Part shown: positions 1 to 5,659 of the stretch, in pieces | How the letters are laid out: every line of letters begins with the position of its first letter | Numbering within the stretch: the stretch's first letter is position 1 | NCBI GenBank assembly: GCA_012513425.1 | Contig: JAAZCF010000104.1 | Location: 1 to 5,750, forward strand | From: Bacteroidales bacterium | Lineage (GTDB): Bacteria > Bacteroidota > Bacteroidia > Bacteroidales > UBA932 | Length of the DNA: 5,750 nucleotides | Direction of reading: 5' to 3' | Translations under genes and position numbers: made by a program | Notes under the pieces: model-generated | Databases searched by the model: none | What the model was told of the DNA's origin: nothing | Seen by the model: only the letters and a program-made list of their open reading frames with translations

Positions 1-746
1 ATATCATTGCCATATAGGCAGAAGCCCATTTCTAGACGAAGAGTGTCTCTTGCGCCAAGACCAATAGGGCGAATCCCAAACTCTTCTCCTGCTTCAAACA
101 CAGCTTTCCAAAGTTTGTCTCCATCTTCATTAGCAACATATACTTCGCATCCACCACTGCCGGTATAGCCAGTGGTAGACAAAAAAGCATTTGGAATGCC
201 GGCAACAGTCAACTTCTGAAATGAATAATACTCCATCGAAAGCACATCTTTATCGCTTATTTTTTGCATTATTTCCATTGCTTTTGGACCTTGTATTGCA
301 AGTTGACAGATTTCGTCAGATGCGTTATACAATTCTTTGCCAGGAGTCATTTTGAAATTGGCTGTATTTTCACAGAGGTGATTCCAATCTTTTTCAATAT
401 TAGCTGCATTCACTGCCAATAGATAAGTTTCGCTATCAATGCAGTAAATGATAAGGTCATCAACAATGCCACCTTTGCCGTTTGGCAGGCAAGAATATTG
501 AGCTTTGCCGGGAAATAACGTGGATACATCATTGGATGTGACATATTGCAAGAATGCAGTTGCATTAGGGCCTTTGGCCCATATTTCGCCCATATGTGAT
601 ACGTCAAATACTCCGACGCCATTTCTGACACATGAGTGTTCGTCATTGATTCCGGTATATTCTATAGGCATATTGAAACCTGCAAATGGAGCCATTTTGG
701 CGCCAAGAGCAATATGTTTTCCCGTAAATACTGTGGGTTTTTCCAT
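1..746 (-). CDS. gcvT: Aminomethyltransferase, glycine cleavage system T protein (3' end missing)
   Basis: GcvT takes the aminomethyl group from the lipoyl arm of H protein, transfers the methylene to tetrahydrofolate and releases ammonia; it acts in the cytoplasm in glycine breakdown and one-carbon supply. The frame is open for 248 codons from the ATG at 746 to the window edge. Family signatures in order: HIALGAKMAPFAGFNMPIEY near residues 11-30, GVFDVSHMGE at 45-54, GGIVDDLIIY at 92-101 (carrying the conserved acidic pair at the folate site), YLLAVNAANIEKDW at 108-121, IQGPKA at 151-156, GYTGSGGCEVY at 193-203 and GLGARDTLRLEMG at 229-241. The family is usually about 360 residues, so roughly the last 110 lie outside. 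The start is 6 nt after the stop of the SPOR lipoprotein gene, so both probably share one mRNA. No Shine-Dalgarno is visible. No gcvH or gcvP is in the window. Identity is essentially certain. Confidence 0.97.
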   Translation of the reverse strand, partial: MEKPTVFTGKHIALGAKMAPFAGFNMPIEYTGINDEHSCVRNGVGVFDVSHMGEIWAKGPNATAFLQYVTSNDVSTLFPGKAQYSCLPNGKGGIVDDLIIYCIDSETYLLAVNAANIEKDWNHLCENTANFKMTPGKELYNASDEICQLAIQGPKAMEIMQKISDKDVLSMEYYSFQKLTVAGIPNAFLSTTGYTGSGGCEVYVANEDGDKLWKAVFEAGEEFGIRPIGLGARDTLRLEMGFCLYGND

Positions 747-752
747 TATTTT

Positions 753-1232
753 CTATTCGTGAAGGTTGGTTGATGTGTCATAAATCCATATATCGTATGG
801 ACAATTTTTTGCATTCTCTATGAAATCATTTAATTGTGCTTGTGCTTCTTTGTAGGTATCAGCACCTCCTCCAAGCAACATATCATAGCCATTTTTAAAT
901 CGAATAAGGATGATTGAATATCCTTCTTTTTCTAGTTGCTCTTTGTATTTGAGGGCATTTTCTGTCACCTTGAAGCCCCCAAGGGCTAAATAATATTGTG
1001 AAGAAAAAGTTGAGTTTTGCTGTTGTTCAGATAATAGACGCTCTGCCTCTGCCTGTGCGGCATTTATTGAGTCTTGTACAGCCTTTTTTTTCTGAAATGC
1101 CATCTCTTTTTCGAGCTTAAGCAACTCTATATCTGTTGATGTTGGCTTCCCTGCCAAAGATCGAATGAAATCGCAGCTTGATACTAGCAAGCAAGCAGAT
1201 ATAAGCAGAGAAAAGAGTTGTAAGGGTTTCAT
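753..1232 (-). CDS. SPOR-domain lipoprotein
   Basis: A 159-residue predicted lipoprotein. Residues 1-20 form a lipoprotein signal peptide (MKPLQLF, a hydrophobic stretch, then lipobox V-S-S-C with Cys20). Residues about 34-72 are charged and Ala/Glu/Lys-rich, probably a helical or coiled-coil linker. Residues about 79-152 match a SPOR domain: QYYLALGGFK, then an ALKYKEQLEKEGY helix, then ILIRFKNGYDMLLGG and a second helix with EAQAQLNDF. SPOR domains in characterised proteins bind peptidoglycan glycan strands stripped of stem peptides, often at division sites, so an envelope-anchored, cell-wall-binding role is inferred. I chose the ATG at 1232: it gives a clean signal peptide, while the only upstream in-frame start is a TTG at 1256 that lies inside the promoter -7 box. 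The gene is followed by gcvT after 6 nt. An A8 run in the coding strand (1084-1091) encodes lysines. Family assignment is strong; the exact role is unknown. Confidence 0.9.
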   Translation of the reverse strand: MKPLQLFSLLISACLLVSSCDFIRSLAGKPTSTDIELLKLEKEMAFQKKKAVQDSINAAQAEAERLLSEQQQNSTFSSQYYLALGGFKVTENALKYKEQLEKEGYSIILIRFKNGYDMLLGGGADTYKEAQAQLNDFIENAKNCPYDIWIYDTSTNLHE

Positions 1233-1253
1233 AGAAATGAATTTTGTAACACA

Positions 1254-1284
1254 CAAAATTAGCCATTATTAAATCAAAGTCAAA
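1254..1284 (-). promoter_or_regulatory. Bacteroides-type promoter for the SPOR lipoprotein-gcvT pair
   Basis: Read on the minus strand, TTTG (1284-1281) is followed by exactly 19 nt and then TAATTTTG (1261-1254). This fits the Bacteroides primary-sigma consensus, -33 TTTG and -7 TAnnTTTG, at every defined base and with usual spacing. The -33 element ends a run of eight T. Transcription would be expected to begin a few bases further, around 1250-1245, giving a leader of only about 15 nt before the ATG at 1232. The match is seen directly; activity is inferred. Confidence 0.6.
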
Positions 1285-1327
1285 AAAAACGTATATTTAC
1301 AATTGTTTTTGAATTCACTAAATATAC

Positions 1328-2287
1328 ATGACAGAGGATATTATTACTATTGATACTTTTGACCCAGTTGAGATCTATGGAGTCAACAATAAATATTTGG
1401 ATTTCTTCAGACAACATTTCCCCAAAGTAAAAGCTATAGCAAGAGGTCAACAAATGATGCTTTCAGGTGCTCATAATGATATTGAAGCATTTGAATCTGC
1501 TTTTGTGAAGTTGCTTGCTATCAAGGAGCAGAAAGGAGTCATTAATGAGTATGACATTGATATGTTGTTTGATGGGCAGAGCAGGCAAGCCGAAGAAGGT
1601 AAAGTGGACATGAAAGACAACAATGAGTATATCATTGTATATGGAAATGATGGAAAATGCATAAAAGCCCGCACTCCAAATCAAAGGAAGTTGGTTCAAG
1701 AATACTATAATAACGATTTGATATTTGCTTTGGGTCCTGCGGGAACAGGTAAAACCTATACTGCTATAGCCTTGGCCGTGAGAGCTTTGAAAAACAGAGA
1801 AGTAAAAAAATTGATATTGACCAGACCGGCTGTCGAAGCAGGAGAAAGGTTGGGTTTTTTGCCTGGCGATCTAAAAGATAAACTTGACCCATATCTGCAA
1901 CCTCTCTATGATGCTCTGCAAGACATGATTCCTGCAAAAAAGCTTCAAGCTTTAATGGAAGATGGTACAATACAAATTGCTCCCTTGGCATATATGCGAG
2001 GTCGCACATTGGATTGTGCTTTTGTAATATTAGATGAGGCCCAAAATACCTCTTTGGGGCAGCTGAAAATGTTTTTGACACGCATGGGATGCGAGGCAAA
2101 GTTTATTGTGACAGGTGACGTAACTCAAATCGATCTTCCTCATAAAAGTGATTCAGGATTGGAAAGGGGAGTTGCTCTAGTGAAAAATATTCGCGGAATA
2201 AGTGTAATCAATTTTGGGAAAGAGGATATTGTCCGACATCCTTTGGTTACAAAGATTGTTGAGGCTTTTGACAAGAACAATAAATAA
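1328..2287 (+). CDS. phoH: PhoH family protein (PhoH-like ATPase, YbeZ type)
   Basis: A 319-residue cytoplasmic P-loop ATPase of the PhoH/YbeZ family. Residues about 5-65 are the small N-terminal domain typical of the family. Residues 116-315 are the ATPase core: TPNQ at 116-119, Walker A GPAGTGKT at 136-143, LTRPAVEAGERLGFLPGD at 164-181, MRGRTLD at 223-229, Walker B VILDEAQN at 233-240, the VTGDVTQIDL motif at 261-270 and SGLERG at 276-281. Length and motif order are normal, so the gene looks intact. In other bacteria YbeZ works with the RNase YbeY in rRNA maturation and RNA quality control, and some relatives act as RNA helicases; no ybeY is seen here. The ATG at 1328 is the natural start; no Shine-Dalgarno precedes it, and the upstream sequence is A/T-rich. 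It is divergent from the SPOR-gcvT pair, and its 3' end overlaps apbE by 41 nt. Purine or other operon partners are absent. Confidence 0.97.
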   Translation: MTEDIITIDTFDPVEIYGVNNKYLDFFRQHFPKVKAIARGQQMMLSGAHNDIEAFESAFVKLLAIKEQKGVINEYDIDMLFDGQSRQAEEGKVDMKDNNEYIIVYGNDGKCIKARTPNQRKLVQEYYNNDLIFALGPAGTGKTYTAIALAVRALKNREVKKLILTRPAVEAGERLGFLPGDLKDKLDPYLQPLYDALQDMIPAKKLQALMEDGTIQIAPLAYMRGRTLDCAFVILDEAQNTSLGQLKMFLTRMGCEAKFIVTGDVTQIDLPHKSDSGLERGVALVKNIRGISVINFGKEDIVRHPLVTKIVEAFDKNNK

Positions 2288-3275
2288 GGTTCATTTGACC
2301 ATTGTTGTCAACAATTAAATAGGCATCTATCTTAGGGTCGTCGAGGGTGTTGATAGCTTCCATTGCGGCATCGATTCCTATGACCATAAACCATGTGGCA
2401 TAAGCATCTGCCAATGCTCCACTAGCAGCAATGACCGAAGCACTAAGTAAAGAGTGACTCACTGGCGCAGCAGTAACAGGATTAATAGTATGAGAATACT
2501 TAACCCCGTCTTCTATAAAGTATTTTCTATAATTACCACTGGTTGCCAATCCACAATTGCTTATTGAAATTACTTCCTGAAGTATGGTTCCCGACTCGTT
2601 GTTGCCATCTTCAGGTTTGTCAATTCCAACCTTCCAAGGGCCTCCTTGATCTCTCTCACCTTTGGTTACAATTTCTCCTCCTCCAAGCTCAATAATATAA
2701 CTGGAACTGCCATAGTCGTCTAAAAGTTGAGCCAATAAATCACAGCTATATCCCTGGGCTATTGCATTAAAGTTAAGTTTGCTGCGACTATCTACTTTGT
2801 GAAGATGTGTACCGTCTGCACGTGATTCCAATGAAAACAAATTCATTCCAACATAGGCTTTCATTTCAGCGGCTTCGTCTATTATTTGGCTGACAGTGAT
2901 AGTGCTATCCTTGAATCCAAAGCCCCATAAATCGAAAAGCGGTGCGGCAGAAGGGTCGAAGGCTCCATCGCTAATCTCCCAAACTTCTTTTGAAATATTA
3001 AAAAGGTCAATGAAAATCGTATCCAAAACAAGATCTTCCCCATTATTAATTCTGGACAAAAGTGAGCCTTTGTTATATCCTGAAACAGATTTGTCAATTG
3101 CTACAAAGATGCTGTCAACTTTCTGAGCCACTTCTTGTTGGGATAGTGAATTTGATAGGAGACATTTAATATGGTAAGAACTACTTTGGGCATAACCATC
3201 TATGATGACATATCGCTCTGATTGGCAAGCACAAAGACTTATCAACATCAAAAATAAGAGCAATTTATGCTTCAT
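2247..3275 (-). CDS. apbE: FAD:protein FMN transferase (ApbE), lipoprotein
   Basis: A 342-residue ApbE enzyme that uses FAD to attach FMN covalently to Thr or Ser of target proteins (NqrB/NqrC, RnfG/RnfD and FMN-bind-domain proteins) on the periplasmic side of the inner membrane. Residues 1-17 are a lipoprotein signal with lipobox L-C-A-C (Cys17). Family motifs follow: SSSYHIK at 31-37, DKSVSGYNKGSLLSRIN at 61-77, SDGAFDPSAAPLFDLWGFG at 102-120, LNFNAIAQGYSCDLLA at 167-182, ELGGGEIVTKGE at 196-207, ATSGNYRKY at 244-252, SHTINP at 261-266 and ADAYAT at 289-294. The last carries the Asp and Thr that bind Mg2+ in characterised ApbE proteins. I chose the ATG at 3275 because K2-H3-K4 followed by a hydrophobic run is a proper signal peptide; an ATG four codons earlier (3287) is possible. 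Starts further upstream would run into the divergent FISUMP gene. No flavinylation target or nqr/rnf gene is in the window, so this appears to be a lone copy. Confidence 0.96.
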   Translation of the reverse strand: MKHKLLLFLMLISLCACQSERYVIIDGYAQSSSYHIKCLLSNSLSQQEVAQKVDSIFVAIDKSVSGYNKGSLLSRINNGEDLVLDTIFIDLFNISKEVWEISDGAFDPSAAPLFDLWGFGFKDSTITVSQIIDEAAEMKAYVGMNLFSLESRADGTHLHKVDSRSKLNFNAIAQGYSCDLLAQLLDDYGSSSYIIELGGGEIVTKGERDQGGPWKVGIDKPEDGNNESGTILQEVISISNCGLATSGNYRKYFIEDGVKYSHTINPVTAAPVSHSLLSASVIAASGALADAYATWFMVIGIDAAMEAINTLDDPKIDAYLIVDNNGQMNLIYCSCQKPQQSL

Positions 3276-3307
3276 AGCTGTTGGCATGATTTTGGTTAAA
3301 TCAACTG

Positions 3308-3315
3308 CAAAAATA
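3308..3315 (-). promoter_or_regulatory. Possible -7 promoter element for apbE
   Basis: On the minus strand this reads TATTTTTG, matching the Bacteroides -7 consensus TAnnTTTG at every defined base and lying 33 nt before the apbE ATG. No TTTG is present about 19-21 nt upstream, where GTCT-like sequence occurs instead, so only half of the promoter is supported. The region is very A/T-rich, which raises the chance of a random match. Confidence 0.35.
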
Positions 3316-3325
3316 AATAAATAAT

Positions 3326-3333
3326 TATATTTG
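3326..3333 (+). promoter_or_regulatory. Possible -7 promoter element for the FISUMP-TPM operon
   Basis: TATATTTG matches TAnnTTTG fully and lies 27 nt before the ATG at 3361, which would give a leader of about 20 nt. The -33 position at 19-21 nt spacing shows no TTTG (the nearest is at 3291-3294, too far away). It sits back to back with the apbE -7 candidate only 10 nt away, so the two divergent promoters would overlap. Moderate to low support. Confidence 0.4.
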
Positions 3334-3360
3334 CAGACTAATAGGGGATAGATTTTAATT

Positions 3361-4377
3361 ATGAATAAAATAAAAGGCATTTCTTGGTTGATAATAGTTC
3401 TTATGGCATTTTCGTTTGTTTCATGCCAAAAAGAAGAAGAAGCGGTAGTTGAATCCAAGCTTCATATGACAGGTACTCTCAATTTAAATGTCCCTGATTA
3501 TATAGATTGTTCGGAACTTGTTACAATTTCTGTTGATGGAGTTTACTATCCAGAACAAATTCAATATAAGTGGCGTATTCCAGAGTTATATGAGGATACT
3601 TTGCTTGGTCAAAAGTTGGTGATACGTATGCCGTCAGAGCAAGGTACATTTACTATTACAGCAATGGCGGTTAATCCTGAATATTACAGCCTTACAGCCT
3701 CCAAAACTGTGACTCTCATCAGTCAGGAAAAGTCGTTGGTTGGACGTGAATTTAAAGGAGGTCAAATAACAGATGAGCGCGATGGAAAAGTTTATCGTAC
3801 TTCATATACAGAAGACCTTGAGTGGTTTGCTGAAAATTTGGCTTGGGAAGGAGCCGGTGGTTTTTACGAGAATAACGAAGCTTTGGGAGGCTTGTTCGGA
3901 AGACTATATAATTGGACAGAAGCAACAGGCGGCGTAGAGGGTGAAGGCTTTCTAGGCGGTCCTCAAGGAGTCTGCCCTGAGGGTTGGACAGTGCCTACTG
4001 CAGAAGACTGGGCGTATCTTGGCTCTTTATTGAGCGAGGAAGAAGTATCTTTCTTCAAAAATTGGCCCGGTGTAGGTGAGCAGTTGACAGTTGAAGCGAT
4101 TTTTAATGGCAGCAAAATGTGGCCTATTTCTCCTGATAATGCTAAATACAACAAATACTATTGGAATGCATTGCCAACCGGCTATAGTTTGGGAGGCAAT
4201 ACAATCTACAGAGAGTTGGGTAAATATGGCATGTGGTGGAGTTCAAAGCTTAAATCTGCAGACCAAGCATATTATCGCTATATTTATTTTGATGAAAATG
4301 CATGTGGTATTAACTACAGCAATATTGATGATATTGCCTTTGCCGTCAGATGTGTTAGAAAGCATGATACAAATTAA
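3361..4377 (+). CDS. FISUMP-domain lipoprotein with N-terminal Ig/PKD-like region
   Basis: A 338-residue predicted lipoprotein. Residues 1-22 are a lipoprotein signal (MNKIKG, a hydrophobic core, then F-V-S-C with Cys22), followed by an acidic KEEE stretch that might aid surface export. Residues about 35-120 look like one beta-rich Ig/PKD-type domain (VTISVDG, IQYKWRIP, GTFTITAMAVNP). Residues about 128-335 match the FISUMP domain (Fibrobacter succinogenes major paralogous domain): DGKVYRT at 141-147, EDLEWFAENLAW at 151-162, GRLYNWTEA at 180-188, GVCPEGWTVPTAEDW at 203-217, ALPTGY at 270-275, MWWSS at 291-295 and FAVRCVRK at 327-334. The domain's function is not established; it is common in secreted and surface proteins of Bacteroidota and Fibrobacteres. 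Cys205 and Cys331 lie in the conserved motifs and could pair. The stop TAA shares its last A with the ATG of the next gene, so it heads a coupled operon. The domain call is strong; the role is unknown. Confidence 0.9.
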   Translation: MNKIKGISWLIIVLMAFSFVSCQKEEEAVVESKLHMTGTLNLNVPDYIDCSELVTISVDGVYYPEQIQYKWRIPELYEDTLLGQKLVIRMPSEQGTFTITAMAVNPEYYSLTASKTVTLISQEKSLVGREFKGGQITDERDGKVYRTSYTEDLEWFAENLAWEGAGGFYENNEALGGLFGRLYNWTEATGGVEGEGFLGGPQGVCPEGWTVPTAEDWAYLGSLLSEEEVSFFKNWPGVGEQLTVEAIFNGSKMWPISPDNAKYNKYYWNALPTGYSLGGNTIYRELGKYGMWWSSKLKSADQAYYRYIYFDENACGINYSNIDDIAFAVRCVRKHDTN

Positions 4378-4826
4378 TGAAGGCTAATCGATTTTTTTCA
4401 GAAGAGCAACAACAAGCGATTGTAACAGCTACTATGCATGCTGAGCATTGCACTAGTGGTGAAATACGAGTTCATATCGAGCCTATTTGCCAGACTGATC
4501 CTATGACAAGAGCTGTCAAAGTGTTTGACAGATTGAAAATGTATGATACAGCGGCTCGCAATGGTGTCTTGATTTATTTGGCTTTCGAGAGCAAAGCTTG
4601 CGCAATTATCGGCGATATTGCAATCAATGAGGTAACTCCGGCAAATTTTTGGGATGAAATTCTAAGTCAAATGAAGTCAGCTTTTGCCTCAGGCGATTTT
4701 GTCGGCGGTATTGTCAATGCAATAGAAGCTGTTGGTAAGGCACTCTCTGAGTTCTTCTCATATCAGGAAGATGATATTAATGAATTACCTGACACCATTT
4801 CATTCGGAGGAGAAGATAATGAATAG
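4377..4826 (+). CDS. TPM-domain protein, soluble
   Basis: A 149-residue protein made almost wholly of one TPM domain (Pfam TPM_phosphatase family). Visible signatures: FFSEEQQQAIVTA at 6-18, AEHCTSGEIRVHIE at 22-35, RNGVLIYLAFE at 61-71, AIIGDIAINE at 76-85, FWDEILSQM at 91-99 and a C-terminal DDINELPDTISF at 132-143. There is no signal peptide or membrane segment, so it should be cytoplasmic. The domain is named after TLP18.3, Psb32 and MOLO-1 proteins; weak acid phosphatase activity is reported for the plant member, but the activity of bacterial copies is not established. Its ATG overlaps the upstream FISUMP stop by 1 nt (TAATG), and its own stop overlaps the next gene by 8 nt. It pairs with the membrane TPM protein that follows, as often seen in Bacteroidota, where LemA commonly accompanies them. 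No LemA is seen here. Confidence 0.9.
   Translation: MKANRFFSEEQQQAIVTATMHAEHCTSGEIRVHIEPICQTDPMTRAVKVFDRLKMYDTAARNGVLIYLAFESKACAIIGDIAINEVTPANFWDEILSQMKSAFASGDFVGGIVNAIEAVGKALSEFFSYQEDDINELPDTISFGGEDNE
4806..4812 (+). promoter_or_regulatory. Shine-Dalgarno-like sequence before the membrane TPM gene
   Basis: GGAGGAG lies 6 nt before the ATG at 4819, the best Shine-Dalgarno match I see before any start in the window. It supports 4819 rather than the in-frame ATG at 4732. It also encodes Gly-Gly-Glu at the end of the preceding gene, and Bacteroidota rely little on Shine-Dalgarno pairing, so its use is uncertain. Confidence 0.4.
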
Positions 4827-5658
4827 AAAGCTATTGCTTTTTTTAGCATCTTTTCTGATTTCCTTTACAAGTCTGGCAACAATTCCGCAAAGGCCAAATC
4901 CCCCAAAGTTGGTTAATGATTTTGCAGGAATTTTTTCATATCAAGAATTGTCACAATTAGAACATAGACTGGTGTCCTTTGATGATACAACTTCTAATCA
5001 AATATTGTTAGTGACTGTCCCAAGTTTGGATGGACAGGATGAGGCTGTCGTGGCTAATGAGATTGGAGAACAATGGGGGGTGGGAGATGAGAATTTCAAT
5101 AATGGAATTGTATTGCTGATAAAGCCAAAGACAAATAATGAGGATGGAGTGGTATTTATTGCTGTTGGCTATGGTTTGGAAGGAGCAATTCCTGATGCCA
5201 TTGCTAAGCGCATTGTGGAGCTCGAGATGATTCCTCCATTGCGCGAAAACAATGACTATTATGCCTCTGTTAATGCAGCTTTGGATGTGTTGATGCCTTT
5301 GGCGTGTGGTGAAATATCTGTTAATGATTATTACGACTCTGAAGATGAAGGAGCGGCTGCTTTATTTGGTTTTGGTTTCTTTTTCATAATCATATTTATA
5401 TTCATTCTTGGAATTATCGGTAAAAAAGGCGGCGGTAGCGGAACAAATATCGGCAGTGGTTCCAATGGAAGGAAATTAAATCTATGGGATATCATTATAC
5501 TCTCTCAGATTTTGGGAGGTTCCAATAGAGGTTCTTCTTGGGGCGGAGGTTCATCCGGCGGTGGCTTCGGCGGTGGCTTCGGTGGTGGTATCGGTGGTGG
5601 TTTTGGCGGCTTTGGTGGCGGTCATTTTGGTGGAGCTGGAGCAGGCGGCCATTGGTAG
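4819..5658 (+). CDS. TPM-domain membrane protein with glycine-rich C-terminal tail (YgcG-like)
   Basis: A 279-residue membrane protein. Residues 1-20 form a signal peptide (MNRKLLLFLASFLISFTSLA). Residues about 30-165 are a TPM domain facing the periplasm: LVNDFAGIFS at 31-40, QILLVTVPSLDG at 61-72, NFNNGIVLLIKP at 92-103, VFIAVGYGLEGAIPDAIAKRIVE at 112-134. An acidic linker (DSEDE at 173-177) precedes one strongly hydrophobic segment at about 179-200, then GKKGGG, a short helix-like stretch LNLWDIIILSQIL at 220-232, and a Gly/Phe/Ser-rich tail ending in His-Trp. This order (signal, TPM, membrane segment, Gly-rich tail with final aromatic) is usual for the YgcG/TPM membrane family, whose activity is not firmly known. 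The start at 4819 gives the signal peptide; an ATG at 4732 would destroy it and overlap the previous gene by 95 nt. The gene overlaps the soluble TPM gene by 8 nt and is followed after 1 nt by the phosphatase gene. Confidence 0.92.
   Translation: MNRKLLLFLASFLISFTSLATIPQRPNPPKLVNDFAGIFSYQELSQLEHRLVSFDDTTSNQILLVTVPSLDGQDEAVVANEIGEQWGVGDENFNNGIVLLIKPKTNNEDGVVFIAVGYGLEGAIPDAIAKRIVELEMIPPLRENNDYYASVNAALDVLMPLACGEISVNDYYDSEDEGAAALFGFGFFFIIIFIFILGIIGKKGGGSGTNIGSGSNGRKLNLWDIIILSQILGGSNRGSSWGGGSSGGGFGGGFGGGIGGGFGGFGGGHFGGAGAGGHW
5557..5604 (+). repeat. Imperfect 12-nt tandem repeat coding Gly-Gly-Gly-Phe/Ile
   Basis: Four back-to-back 12-nt units encode GGGF, GGGF, GGGI and GGGF inside the glycine-rich tail. 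The first two units are identical (ggcggtggcttc); the third and fourth have drifted at third positions (ggtggtggt plus atc or ttt). Shorter Gly/Phe units continue to about 5640. It is a local GC-rich patch in an otherwise A/T-rich gene and is explained by the protein composition. Confidence 0.75.
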
Positions 5659-5659
5659 A

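Noticed and set aside
505..762. Open frame antisense to gcvT on the plus strand.
   Set aside because: Shadow of a highly conserved gcvT frame with no recognisable protein features.
1084..1091. Homopolymer of eight A (coding strand) in the SPOR gene as a phase-variation tract.
   Set aside because: The gene is intact, the run simply encodes lysines, and an 8-base run is common in an A/T-rich genome; no other sign of phase variation.
1233..1256. Upstream TTG start for the SPOR lipoprotein adding eight residues.
   Set aside because: It would place MCVTKFIS before a complete signal peptide, and the TTG is part of the promoter -7 box.
1291..1305. TATATTTA (1292-1299) or TACAATTG (1298-1305) as a -7 element for phoH.
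   Set aside because: Each differs from TAnnTTTG at one base and neither has a TTTG at the -33 position; in such A/T-rich DNA this is not enough for a feature.
2301..2315. Perfect 7-bp inverted repeat with a 1-nt centre (ATTGTTG-T-CAACAAT) 13 nt after the phoH stop, a possible terminator.
   Set aside because: The stem is A/T-rich, the loop is too small without losing base pairs, no T-run follows on either strand, and it lies within apbE codons for VDNN; it is likely chance.
3276..3458. Longer apbE starting at 3458.
   Set aside because: The extra 61 residues do not resemble ApbE, bury the signal peptide and run antisense through the start of the FISUMP gene.
4732..4818. Longer membrane TPM protein starting at 4732.
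   Set aside because: The added 29 residues are out-of-frame reading of the previous gene and would displace the signal peptide; the ATG at 4819 has a good Shine-Dalgarno-like sequence.
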